Positions 7,660 to 15,991 of a stretch of DNA of 45,029 nt are shown piece after piece. The translations under genes were made by a program, and so were the position numbers. The stretch spans positions 1 through 45,029 of the forward strand of contig SVGO01000010.1 of assembly GCA_015056305.1 (NCBI GenBank), in the 5' to 3' direction. The notes under the pieces were generated by a model. The model did not search any database, was not told where the DNA came from, and saw only the letters and a program-made list of their open reading frames with translations. The stretch is from Clostridiales bacterium (GTDB lineage Bacteria > Bacillota > Clostridia > Christensenellales > Aristaeellaceae). The first letter of the stretch is position 1. Each line of letters begins with the position of its first letter.

Positions 7660-8319
7660 ATGTTGACAAGTATTCCGCCTATCCCGCTGCGTGAAGCGCT
7701 TCATGGTCTTGGCTGGCGTGGTCAGCCTGTTGAAGAAGGAATTCTGGATTCGCTTCAGGAAATGATCGATGAGGTTCGAAAGGAACTTAGACCTCGTGTC
7801 ATCATGCACCGCTTTGCGCTTCTTTCCAGTCATCGATTGGAAAACACTGTGTTCACACCAATGGGATGCGATATGAATAAGTTGCTGGATAATTGCGATG
7901 AAGCTGTGTTAATGGCAGCGACGCTTGGTGCGCAAAGCGAGCGAATGTTGATCAGGCGACAGGCAGGTTCAAGTACGGACGCACTGCTGATGGATGCTGT
8001 TCTCAGCGCCGCAATTGAGGCTGTGTGTGATGCCCAGGAAACGTCGCTTCGCACCGAATGTGAAGCACATGGCCTGTATTTGACAGACCGGTTCAGCCCA
8101 GGCTATGGAGATATGCCGCTGGAACAGACAAAAGAAATCTGCAGCGTGCTTCAGACGGATAAAACGATCGGTCTTACCGTATCAAAGAGCGGCATCATGA
8201 TCCCCAGAAAATCGGTGACGGCCGTCATGGGCATCAGTAGGATGCCGCAAAAGCACAGGCCTTCCCGATGCATGATGTGCAGCATGAAGGAAACATGCGC
8301 GCTGAGGGAATGCAAATGA
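7660..8319 (+). CDS. Stand-alone MetH reactivation-domain protein
   Basis: The 219-residue product matches the AdoMet-binding activation domain of cobalamin-dependent methionine synthase, which reductively remethylates oxidised cob(II)alamin. The signature RFSPGYGDMPL is at residues 144-154, followed by IGLTVSKSGIMIPRKSV (about 170-186). It ends with a four-cysteine motif, C204-x2-C207-x5-C213-x4-C218, absent from the E. coli domain and able to hold a metal or Fe-S cluster. The start at 7660 has AGGTG upstream and lies one base after the previous stop. The MetH core encoded immediately downstream lacks this domain, so the two proteins together make a split MetH. Such splits are known in Clostridia. 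Confidence 0.88.
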   Translation: MLTSIPPIPLREALHGLGWRGQPVEEGILDSLQEMIDEVRKELRPRVIMHRFALLSSHRLENTVFTPMGCDMNKLLDNCDEAVLMAATLGAQSERMLIRRQAGSSTDALLMDAVLSAAIEAVCDAQETSLRTECEAHGLYLTDRFSPGYGDMPLEQTKEICSVLQTDKTIGLTVSKSGIMIPRKSVTAVMGISRMPQKHRPSRCMMCSMKETCALRECK

Positions 8320-8354
8320 AGACAATGCTGCTAGACAGAGGAGAGGGAAAGACG

Positions 8355-10709
8355 ATGTATACGCAGGAGATTACCATTCTGGATGGCGCAATGGGTACCA
8401 TGCTTCAGCAGGCAGGGCTCAAATTGGGCGATCGGCCTGAGACGCTGTCGATTACTGCGCCTGATGTGGTTGAATCCATTCAAAGGCGTTATGTCGAAGC
8501 AGGCTCCAGGCTTTTGCTCGCCAATACCTTCTGTGCGAATGCCCATAAGCTCTCGGGTACTGGCTTTGGGGTTGAGGAAGTCGTTGCTGCATCGATTGCC
8601 GTTGCAAAGCGTGCCGCTGTCGACACAGATGCCAGGGTGGCGTTGGATATCGGACCGATCGGCGAACTGCTTGAGCCGCTGGGTACGCTCAGCTTTGACG
8701 AGGCGTACAACCTCTTTGCCCAGATGATTCGTGCTGGCGTTGCAGCTGGCGCTGATGCCGTATTTTTTGAAACGTTTTCCGATCTGAACGAGCTGCGTGC
8801 CGGCGTGCTGGCTGCAAAGGAGTGTTCAGATCTGCCGATTTTTGCTTCGATGACATTTGAGCAATCCGGAAGGACGTTCCTCGGCGTACGTGCAGACTGC
8901 GCGGCAATGACGCTCTCTGCGCTCGGTGTGGAGGCTTTGGGCGTCAATTGTTCTCTTGGACCAAAGGAAGTTGCGCCGATTCTGCGCATGATGCGTGATG
9001 TGACGAACCTTCCGCTGATCCTCAAGCCCAACGCAGGACTTCCGGATCCGGCTACAGGAGAATACAACACTACGTCCGAGGCGTTTGCGGCGTCCTGCGC
9101 GGAGTTGTTGGATATCGGCGCGGCTTATATCGGCGGATGCTGCGGCACATCGCCAGAATACATTGCAGCACTACGTACTGCCCTTGTGGGAAAACGGGCT
9201 GTGTGGGAGAAAAAGAGAACCTATGGAATCTGCTCTGCAAGCGAGCTTTGCGCCTTTGGACAGGGCGTGCGCGTGATTGGCGAAAGAATCAACCCGACCG
9301 GCAAAAAGCGCTTTCAGCAGGCGCTTCGCGAAGGCGACATGAATTACATCGTCGCGCAGGCGATCGAGCAGGAAGAGGCCGGTGCACAGATTCTGGACGT
9401 CAATGTCGGTCTGCCCGGCATTGATGAAGCTGAGATGATGCGGCGCGTTGTGACGGCGATTTCTGGTGCCGTGTCGCTGCCGCTGCAGATCGACTCCTCC
9501 AATCCTGCGGCGATCGAGGCGGGTCTGCGCGCTGCGCCGGGCAAGTGCCTGATCAATAGTGTCAATGCATCCAAAGCTTCGATGGAGAGTGTACTGCCCC
9601 TTGCAAAGAAATATGGAGCGGCGATTGTTGCGCTGACAATTGGTGAAGCAGGCCTTCCGTCAACCGTTGATGAGCGACTTGAACTTGCCGGAAAGATTAT
9701 CTCCAGCGCGGAAAGCATGGGCATCGACCGGCGGGATATCGCAGTGGATTGCCTGACGCTGACCGTCTCGGCTCAGCAGGATCAGGCGGCAAAGACGCTG
9801 GAGGCGCTGCGTTGTATTCGAAATGAATGGGGGCTTGAAACGGTTCTGGGCGTATCCAATATCTCGTTTGGCTTGCCGCAGCGTCAGATTGTCGCGCAGG
9901 CATTCCTGACGCAGGCAATCTTCGCCGGTCTGACGCTTCCGATCATCAATCCCAATCAGAAGGAAATGATGGATACAATCAGCGCCAGCCGTGTGCTTAG
10001 CGGTGAGGACGTTTCCTGCGAGGCATATATTCAGCGCCACGCGCAGATCAAGCGAGAGGAAAGCAAACCGGGGTTGTCGGGTACGGAGCAGATGAACATT
10101 GCCGAGGCGATTGCAAAGGGCATGAAAGCGGAGGCACAGTCAATTGCCAGAGAGATGCTCAAGGATATTGCGCCGCTTGATCTGGTGGAGCAGCATCTGA
10201 TTCCGGCATTGGATCTTGTCGGCGCGCGTTATGAAAGCCAGCAGATTTTCCTGCCGCAGCTCATGAATGCCGCCAACGCATCCGGCGCAGCGTTCGACGA
10301 GGTCAGAAAGGCGATGTCTTCCGGCGGTGAACCGACGAAGGGGAAGGGCCCGATTGTTCTGGCTACCGTCGAAGGCGACATCCACGATATCGGCAAGAAC
10401 ATCGTGAGAACCGTTCTGGAAAACTATGGGTTCCATGTGATCGATCTGGGCAGAGATGTTCCGGCGGAAAAGGTGCTCTCTGCTGTGCGTGAGCATCAGG
10501 CTAAGCTCATTGGTCTTTCTGCTCTGATGACGACGACGGTTCCGAGCATGCAGCGGACGATTGAGCTGCTGCGCACTAAGGGCGTCAACGTGCCGGTGAT
10601 TGTCGGCGGCGCTGTGCTGACGCCGGATTACGCCAGAGAGATTGGCGCGGATTATTACGCAAAAGACGCCAAGCAGTCTGCGGATATCGCTAAAGAAATC
10701 CTGGGATGA
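8355..10709 (+). CDS. metH: Cobalamin-dependent methionine synthase core, lacking the activation domain
   Basis: The 784-residue enzyme transfers a methyl group from methyl-tetrahydrofolate via cobalamin to homocysteine. The homocysteine domain (about 1-295) begins with DGAMGT and has zinc ligands C199 and C262/C263 (GGCCGT). The folate domain (about 315-570) starts RVIGERINPTG. The cap and B12 domain follow, with the cobalamin His in D675-x-H677-x2-G680 (DIHDIG). The protein ends after the B12 domain, so reactivation must come from the gene just upstream. I chose ATG 8355, preceded by GGAGAGGG; an ATG at 8316, overlapping the previous stop, would add 13 residues and is possible. The last gene of the operon starts 14 bases downstream. 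Confidence 0.94.
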   Translation: MYTQEITILDGAMGTMLQQAGLKLGDRPETLSITAPDVVESIQRRYVEAGSRLLLANTFCANAHKLSGTGFGVEEVVAASIAVAKRAAVDTDARVALDIGPIGELLEPLGTLSFDEAYNLFAQMIRAGVAAGADAVFFETFSDLNELRAGVLAAKECSDLPIFASMTFEQSGRTFLGVRADCAAMTLSALGVEALGVNCSLGPKEVAPILRMMRDVTNLPLILKPNAGLPDPATGEYNTTSEAFAASCAELLDIGAAYIGGCCGTSPEYIAALRTALVGKRAVWEKKRTYGICSASELCAFGQGVRVIGERINPTGKKRFQQALREGDMNYIVAQAIEQEEAGAQILDVNVGLPGIDEAEMMRRVVTAISGAVSLPLQIDSSNPAAIEAGLRAAPGKCLINSVNASKASMESVLPLAKKYGAAIVALTIGEAGLPSTVDERLELAGKIISSAESMGIDRRDIAVDCLTLTVSAQQDQAAKTLEALRCIRNEWGLETVLGVSNISFGLPQRQIVAQAFLTQAIFAGLTLPIINPNQKEMMDTISASRVLSGEDVSCEAYIQRHAQIKREESKPGLSGTEQMNIAEAIAKGMKAEAQSIAREMLKDIAPLDLVEQHLIPALDLVGARYESQQIFLPQLMNAANASGAAFDEVRKAMSSGGEPTKGKGPIVLATVEGDIHDIGKNIVRTVLENYGFHVIDLGRDVPAEKVLSAVREHQAKLIGLSALMTTTVPSMQRTIELLRTKGVNVPVIVGGAVLTPDYAREIGADYYAKDAKQSADIAKEILG

Positions 10710-10723
10710 GCGGAGGAATGAGT

Positions 10724-12487
10724 ATGGACGCACAGGCGGTGCGCAATCTTCTTGCAGACGGTATGCTGCTTTTTGACGGAGCAACTGGCACTTACGCCAA
10801 ATCGATGCCGGATTGGCCGGAAGGTGCGGTGGAACTCGCTTGCATAAGCAGCCCACAGAAGGTTCGTCAGCTGCATCGGGCTTATCTAGACGTCGGCTGT
10901 AGTGCCATCAAGACCAATACCTTTGCGGCGCATGTCGGTCTGGCGGCTGAGAATGAAGATATGCAGCGCTCAGTCATTGCAGCCGCTGTCGCAGCGGCTC
11001 AATCTGCTGCACAGGGACGTGCCGCGGTCTTTGCGGATATCGGTCCTGCTCCTGTGTCCGCTGATGCTGCTTATGCATATGTGCAAATGGCGGATTACTT
11101 CTTGGATTGCGGCATCTCCTGTTTCCTTTTTGAAACGATGCCTGCCCTTGATGGCATTGCTGAAGCTGCTGCTCATATCCGAACGAAGAATCCGCAGGCA
11201 TTTATTGCCGTGTCGTTCGCGGCGGACCCGGATGGCTTCACGCGTGCAGGAGAACATGCCGCTTCGTTGATTGCCCAGATGGATGAATGTGATGCTGTGG
11301 ATGCAGTTGGCTTAAACTGTATCTGCGGTGCGTATCATCTGCAGCGGCTGATTGCAGGTCTGCCGCGCACGAAGAAGCATCTGCTGGCCATGCCGAATGC
11401 GGGCTATCCGCATGTGATCGATGGCCGTACATATTACGATTCCGATCCGATATATTATGCGCAGCAGGTCATCAAATGTGTCTCGCATGGTGCGAAGATT
11501 CTGGGCGGCTGCTGCGGCACGACGCCGGAGCATTTGAGGTGCATTGCATCTTCGCTGAAAAAGGTCGACAGGAACAGCAGTGTCAAAACAGAAACGGAGC
11601 AAGGAAAGAATGAGCGCGGATGCAGAAGCAGGGTGGCGCAGAAGTTGTCCCGCGGCGAGAGGGTGATTCTTGTTGAGCTGGATCCGCCTCGCGACTCGGG
11701 TATTGCGGCTTTCCTTGATGGAGCCAAAAGGCTAAGCGGCGGCGGTGCGGACGCAGTGACCATTGCGGATTGCCCAATCGGCCGCGCAAGAATGGATTCC
11801 AGCCTTCTCGCCTGCAAACTGAGCCGCGAGCTTGGCATCGAAGCGATTCCGCATATGACCTGTCGTGACCGAAATGTCAATGCGACGAAGGCGCTCTTGC
11901 TCGGCCTTTCGATGGAGGGCGTTCGCAATGTTCTTGCGGTGACAGGTGACCCTGTGCCGACAGATGATCGGGACAGCGTTAAAGGCGTTTTTCAGTTTAA
12001 TTCGCGCGTGCTTGCGCGCTTTGTTCACAGTCTTTCGCAGTCCGGGGAGACCGAGCCGTTCTTCCTGTGCGGCGCATTGAATATCAATGCGGTCAACTTC
12101 GACGCAGAACTTGAGAAAGCACAGAGTAAGGAAGCCTGTGGCGTTGAAGCTTTTCTGACTCAGCCTGTGCTCAGCCGGCAAGCTGTAGAGAATATCAAAC
12201 ACGCCCGAAACATGCTGAAGGGAAAGATTCTTGGCGGTCTGTTCCCGGTAGTCAGCTGCAATAATGCGCGTTTTCTTCAGAGTGAGGTCGCGGGTATTAC
12301 AGTGGATGATCGTGTGGTTGCGGCTTATGATGGTCTTGACAGGGCGCAGGGGGAAGAACTTGCCGTTCGCCTTTGCCGTGACGCAGCGCAGCAGATTGAG
12401 CCTTACGTCGATGGCTATTACATCATGACGCCTTTTCAGCGCGTGGAGCTTGTCTGCCGCGTGATGAAAGAGATTCGGAGAGTATGA
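10724..12487 (+). CDS. Bifunctional homocysteine S-methyltransferase / methylenetetrahydrofolate reductase (YitJ-like)
   Basis: The 587-residue protein has two domains. Residues 1-295 form a homocysteine methyltransferase with DGATGT near the N-terminus and zinc ligands C199 and C263/C264 (GGCCGT). Residues 305-587 form a flavin-dependent MTHFR, which reduces methylene-THF to methyl-THF, with VELDPPRDSG, PHMTCRDRN and VLAVTGDP. This is the layout of B. subtilis YitJ. Together with MetH it supplies methyl-THF and a second methyl-transfer site. The ATG at 10724 has GGAGG seven bases upstream, whereas ATG 10718 is too close and ATG 10706 lacks a site. It is the last gene before the strong hairpin at 12491. 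Confidence 0.93.
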   Translation: MDAQAVRNLLADGMLLFDGATGTYAKSMPDWPEGAVELACISSPQKVRQLHRAYLDVGCSAIKTNTFAAHVGLAAENEDMQRSVIAAAVAAAQSAAQGRAAVFADIGPAPVSADAAYAYVQMADYFLDCGISCFLFETMPALDGIAEAAAHIRTKNPQAFIAVSFAADPDGFTRAGEHAASLIAQMDECDAVDAVGLNCICGAYHLQRLIAGLPRTKKHLLAMPNAGYPHVIDGRTYYDSDPIYYAQQVIKCVSHGAKILGGCCGTTPEHLRCIASSLKKVDRNSSVKTETEQGKNERGCRSRVAQKLSRGERVILVELDPPRDSGIAAFLDGAKRLSGGGADAVTIADCPIGRARMDSSLLACKLSRELGIEAIPHMTCRDRNVNATKALLLGLSMEGVRNVLAVTGDPVPTDDRDSVKGVFQFNSRVLARFVHSLSQSGETEPFFLCGALNINAVNFDAELEKAQSKEACGVEAFLTQPVLSRQAVENIKHARNMLKGKILGGLFPVVSCNNARFLQSEVAGITVDDRVVAAYDGLDRAQGEELAVRLCRDAAQQIEPYVDGYYIMTPFQRVELVCRVMKEIRRV

Positions 12488-12490
12488 TCT

Positions 12491-12530
12491 AAAGCGGAAA
12501 GCAAAGCGCAGGTTTTGCTTTCTGCTTTTG
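12491..12530 (+). terminator. Terminator of the methionine operon
   Basis: Long hairpin of about 16 pairs: AAAGCGGAAAGCAAA paired with TTTGCTTTCTGCTTT (one G-U pair), loop of about eight bases, T-rich 3' side. It begins three bases after the last stop codon. Confidence 0.8.
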
Positions 12531-12589
12531 CGTCTTGTCAGTAGGCAATATCAACAGAAGCGCAAGGGAAGATTTTCCTTAAAAAGGGC

Positions 12590-12618
12590 TTGAATCAATA
12601 GCATTTTTGTGCGATAAT
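12590..12618 (+). promoter_or_regulatory. Promoter for the ABC-F gene
   Basis: TTGAAT (12590-12595), 17 bases, GATAAT (12613-12618), with an extended -10 TG one base before. The leader to the ATG at 12679 is about 55 bases and shows no clear attenuator or leader peptide. Confidence 0.65.
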
Positions 12619-12678
12619 CTGAAATGGTATGTATGTTTATAGAAAGATGACAACCTCAAAAAGGAGAACCGGAAAGCC

Positions 12679-14298
12679 ATGATCGCAACCCAGAATATCT
12701 CGCTCTCTTACAGCGGAAAGCCGCTCTTTAAGAATGTCAACATCAAGTTTACCGCAGGCAACTGCTACGGCATTATTGGCGCCAACGGTACCGGCAAGTC
12801 GACTTTTCTCAAGGTGCTCTCCGGCGAACTGGAGCCGACCACGGGCGACGTCGTGATTACGCCCGGCGAGCGTATGGCCGTTCTGAAGCAGAACCACTTT
12901 GAGTTTGATGAATATGAAGTCCTGACCACGGTTATTATGGGTCATAAGCGCCTGTATGAAATCATGAAGGAGAAGGACGAGCTCTACTGCAAAGAAGACT
13001 TCACCGACGAAGATGGCGAGCGTGCCAGCATTCTGGAAGGTGAGTTTGCCGAGCTGGATGGCTGGAATGCCGAAAGCAATGCGGAAATGATCCTCACAGG
13101 TCTTGGCATCAGCCTGGATCTGGAGCACACCCTGATGAAGGATCTGGACGGCAGCCAGAAGGTCAAGGTCTTGCTTGCACAGGCGCTCTTTGGCAGCCCG
13201 GATATCCTGCTGCTTGACGAGCCGACTAACTATCTGGATATTCAGTCCGTTCGCTGGCTGGAGAACTTCCTGCTTGATTTCCCGAATACCGTTATCGTCG
13301 TTAGCCACGACCGTCACTTCCTGAACAAGGTCTGCACGCATATCTGCGATATTGACTTTGGCAAGATCCAGATGTACGTCGGCAACTACGACTTCTGGTA
13401 CGAGTACACTCAGATGGCTGCGCGCCAGCAGAAGGACATCAACAAGAAGAACGAGCAGAAGATCAAGGAACTTCAGGCGTTCATTCAGCGCTTCTCTGCC
13501 AACGCCAGCAAGAGCAAGCAGGCGACCAGCCGCAAGAAGCTGCTGGACAATCTGCAGATGGAAAACTTTATGCCGTCTTCCCGCCGTTATCCGTACGTTT
13601 CCTGGAAGCCGGATCGCGACATTGGCAACGATCTGCTGACGGTGACCAATCTCTCCAAGACGGTCAACGGCCGCAAGGTGCTCAACAATATCTCCTTTGT
13701 GCTGACCCCGGGCGATAAGGTCGCTTTTGTCGGTACGGATGAGCTTGCCCGCACGACGCTCTTCCAGATTCTCATGGGCGAGATGGAGCCGGACGAGGGC
13801 AGCTTCAAGTGGGGCGTGACGACCTCTCAGAGCTATTTCCCCAAGGACAATGGCGCGTATTTTGACAACTGTGAATACAATCTCATCGACTGGCTGCGTC
13901 AGTTCTCTGTGAGCCAGTATGAGAGCGATATCCGCGGCTGGCTGGGCCGCATGCTCTTCTCCGGCGAGGACGCGCTCAAGCGTGCCAAGGTGCTCTCCGG
14001 CGGCGAGAAGGTTCGCTGCATGCTGGCGCGCATGATGCTTTCCGGCGCGAACGTGCTGATTCTTGACGAGCCGACCAACCATCTGGATCTTGAGTCCATC
14101 ACTGCGCTCAACAAGGGTATGATCGAGTTCACCGGTTCCATGCTCTTTGCGACCCAGGACCACGAATGTATCCAGACGGTTGCCAACCGCATTATGGAGC
14201 TTCTCCCGGGCGGCCTTGTTGATCGCCGTGAGAGCTACGACGACTATCTGGACAGTGAAATCGCCAAGCAGCAGCGTGAAGCACTGATGAATGCCTGA
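12679..14298 (+). CDS. ABC-F family ATPase (YkpA/YbiT-like)
   Basis: The 539-residue soluble protein has two ABC ATPase domains joined by a charged linker (about residues 245-290), with no membrane segment, which is the ABC-F plan; members act on ribosomes. Domain 1 has a normal Walker A, GANGTGKST (34-42), but a signature reading LDGSQ (156-160) instead of LSGGQ. Domain 2 has a normal LSGGE signature and ILDEPTNHLD, but its Walker A site reads GTDELARTT (352-360), with Ala for Gly and Arg for Lys. One ATP site may therefore be weak or inactive. This may be a subfamily trait rather than damage. Codon bias suggests good expression. Its own promoter lies upstream; pgsA follows after 78 bases. 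Confidence 0.9.
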   Translation: MIATQNISLSYSGKPLFKNVNIKFTAGNCYGIIGANGTGKSTFLKVLSGELEPTTGDVVITPGERMAVLKQNHFEFDEYEVLTTVIMGHKRLYEIMKEKDELYCKEDFTDEDGERASILEGEFAELDGWNAESNAEMILTGLGISLDLEHTLMKDLDGSQKVKVLLAQALFGSPDILLLDEPTNYLDIQSVRWLENFLLDFPNTVIVVSHDRHFLNKVCTHICDIDFGKIQMYVGNYDFWYEYTQMAARQQKDINKKNEQKIKELQAFIQRFSANASKSKQATSRKKLLDNLQMENFMPSSRRYPYVSWKPDRDIGNDLLTVTNLSKTVNGRKVLNNISFVLTPGDKVAFVGTDELARTTLFQILMGEMEPDEGSFKWGVTTSQSYFPKDNGAYFDNCEYNLIDWLRQFSVSQYESDIRGWLGRMLFSGEDALKRAKVLSGGEKVRCMLARMMLSGANVLILDEPTNHLDLESITALNKGMIEFTGSMLFATQDHECIQTVANRIMELLPGGLVDRRESYDDYLDSEIAKQQREALMNA

Positions 14299-14376
14299 AT
14301 TCTACTGGATACGAATCGGATATACGGCAGAATCCCTGATTGATGTACGTTAAGGCATAGAAAGGGGAAATCAGCC

Positions 14377-14928
14377 GTGGAGAGTATACGCTGCGAAAAG
14401 GTGCTTAATCTTGCGAACGCATTGACCATCATACGCATTCTGCTTTTGCCGGCGATTGTATGGCGCTTTTGCCGAGGTGATATGTATGGCGCGCTGGCGA
14501 TTTATCTGGCAGCGATGCTTACCGACGTTGCCGATGGTTTCGCCGCAAGAAAGCTCCGGCAGATCACAGCGCTTGGCAAGCTTCTGGATCCGCTTGCCGA
14601 TAAACTTAGTTTGCTTACGCTGCTGGGATTGTTTTCAGCGGCAGGCCAGATTCCGGCTTGGATTCTAGCCATCGTCGTGCTCAAGGAAATCATTCTGATC
14701 GTAGGCAGCTACGCTGCTCTTCGCGAAGGGATTGTCGTTTATGCATTGCCCATCGGCAAGCTTACGACGCTTGCATTTGTGCTTTCGATGACGGCCCGGT
14801 TTCTTGGGTATGGTTTTGCGGCAGATATCCTTCTTGGAGCGTTTGTTCTTCTGTCGCTTGCAGCGCTGGTATGGTATAGTATCGTGCTGATGGATAAACG
14901 AGAGCTCGAAGACGCAGCCGTATCATGA
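14377..14928 (+). CDS. pgsA: CDP-diacylglycerol-glycerol-3-phosphate 3-phosphatidyltransferase
   Basis: The 183-residue membrane enzyme makes phosphatidylglycerol phosphate from CDP-diacylglycerol, the committed step to phosphatidylglycerol and cardiolipin. The CDP-alcohol phosphatidyltransferase motif is complete: D50-x2-D53-G54-x2-A57-R58-x8-G67-x3-D71-x3-D75. The N-terminal NLANALTIIRILLLP is the usual first amphipathic/membrane segment and several hydrophobic helices follow. The start is GTG with AAAGGGGA upstream. Length is typical. Other CDP-alcohol transferases share the motif, but the N-terminus and size fit PgsA best. It ends at a strong terminator. Confidence 0.88.
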   Translation: MESIRCEKVLNLANALTIIRILLLPAIVWRFCRGDMYGALAIYLAAMLTDVADGFAARKLRQITALGKLLDPLADKLSLLTLLGLFSAAGQIPAWILAIVVLKEIILIVGSYAALREGIVVYALPIGKLTTLAFVLSMTARFLGYGFAADILLGAFVLLSLAALVWYSIVLMDKRELEDAAVS

Positions 14929-14933
14929 CGTGC

Positions 14934-14973
14934 AAACAGGCCGTATCCGATTCTGGATACGGCCTGTTTTTTC
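14934..14973 (+). terminator. Terminator after pgsA
   Basis: Fifteen-base-pair stem AAACAGGCCGTATCC / GGATACGGCCTGTTT, loop GATTCT, then T's. It also lies between the convergent dapA end and pgsA, but lacks a good U-run for the minus strand. Confidence 0.9.
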
Positions 14974-14994
14974 TATGAAAAGGATCATCTTGTA

Positions 14995-15894
14995 TTATGT
15001 GATCAGACTAAACTGTTTCAGCAGTATCTGTAGCTTGCTCCGTTCCGGCTCTTCCATAGGCGTCAGCGGCAGGCGCAACTCATCGTGAATAAGGCCCATC
15101 ATGGCAAGTGCCGCCTTGGCTGGAATCGGACTGACTTGGGAAAAGAGAAGGTTGATCAATGGGAGAAGTGCGAACTGCATGTTTCGTGCGTCGTCGTAGC
15201 ATCCATTCAGACACGTATGGATCAGCGCCTTTGTCTGCATCGGAACAATGTTGCTGCATACGCTGATGGCGCCACGCGCGCCCAGTGCCATCAGCGGAAG
15301 GATTAAATCGTCGTTTCCGCAGTAGATGGTGCCTTTACCGCCTGTGGATTGAAGAAGTTCTGCTGCAAAAACAACTGAACCGCTGGCTTCTTTGAGTCCT
15401 GCAGCATTCGGATGAGTAAGCAGCGCAGAGGCTGTCTTAGCAGTTAGGGATACGCTAGTGCGTCCTGGAACATTGTATAAGATGGTCGGAAGATCACATG
15501 CATCCATAATCGAACTGAAGTGCCGGATCAGGCCTTCCTGCGTGGCCTTGTTGTAGTATGGTGTGACGCATAGTTGGCCGCTTGCGCCGAGCTTCTTGGC
15601 CTGAAGGGCATATTCTATGGCGCGCTTTGTATCGTTAGAGCCTGTGCCAATGATGACCGGAATACGATCGCAGGCAAGCTCCACACCGGTCTGTATGATC
15701 TCCTCGCGCTCAGTTATGGTCATTGTGCAGGGTTCGCCGGTTGTCCCCAGCAGAACCAGTGCGTCAATCCCGGCGTCAAGTTGGATCTGAATCAGTCTGC
15801 GCAAAGCTGGAAGATCGATATTTCCATCCGGGAGAAATGGCGTGACAAGCGCCGTGGCGCAGCCAGAGAAAAGAGGGCAGTGGGATGCAGACAC
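14995..15894 (-). CDS. dapA: 4-hydroxy-tetrahydrodipicolinate synthase
   Basis: The 299-residue enzyme condenses pyruvate with aspartate semialdehyde in the lysine/diaminopimelate pathway. The catalytic Schiff-base lysine is K168 in GLKEASG, the catalytic tyrosine is Y140 in LYNVPGRT, and the GTTGEP substrate loop is at 50-55. I chose the GTG at 15894 because AGGAGG lies eight bases upstream and the family N-terminus (FSGCATALVTPF) follows directly; a longer open frame reaches 16035 but runs back through an intergenic hairpin into asd. It follows asd on the same strand, and Asd makes its substrate. The hairpin between the two may set their expression ratio. Confidence 0.93.
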   Translation of the reverse strand: MSASHCPLFSGCATALVTPFLPDGNIDLPALRRLIQIQLDAGIDALVLLGTTGEPCTMTITEREEIIQTGVELACDRIPVIIGTGSNDTKRAIEYALQAKKLGASGQLCVTPYYNKATQEGLIRHFSSIMDACDLPTILYNVPGRTSVSLTAKTASALLTHPNAAGLKEASGSVVFAAELLQSTGGKGTIYCGNDDLILPLMALGARGAISVCSNIVPMQTKALIHTCLNGCYDDARNMQFALLPLINLLFSQVSPIPAKAALAMMGLIHDELRLPLTPMEEPERSKLQILLKQFSLIT

Positions 15895-15924
15895 AAGGCA
15901 TTCCTCCTGATCGATATACAAAAG

Positions 15925-15973
15925 CCGCCGTATGAAGAAAACAGCTTTCTCAAGTGTTTCCGACATACGGCGG
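15925..15973 (-). terminator. Hairpin between asd and dapA (attenuator or partial terminator)
   Basis: On the minus strand CCGCCGTATG pairs with CATACGGCGG, ten perfect pairs, with a second inner stem GGAAAC/GTTTTC, followed by CTTTTG. No promoter is visible between it and dapA, so part of the message must read through. Confidence 0.6.
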
Positions 15974-15991
15974 TAATTATGCAGATTCAGA

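Noticed and set aside
12637-14163. Long minus-strand frame opposite the ABC-F gene
   Set aside because: Shadow of a high-bias gene; no start signals, no known motif, and conflict with a clear ABC-F protein.
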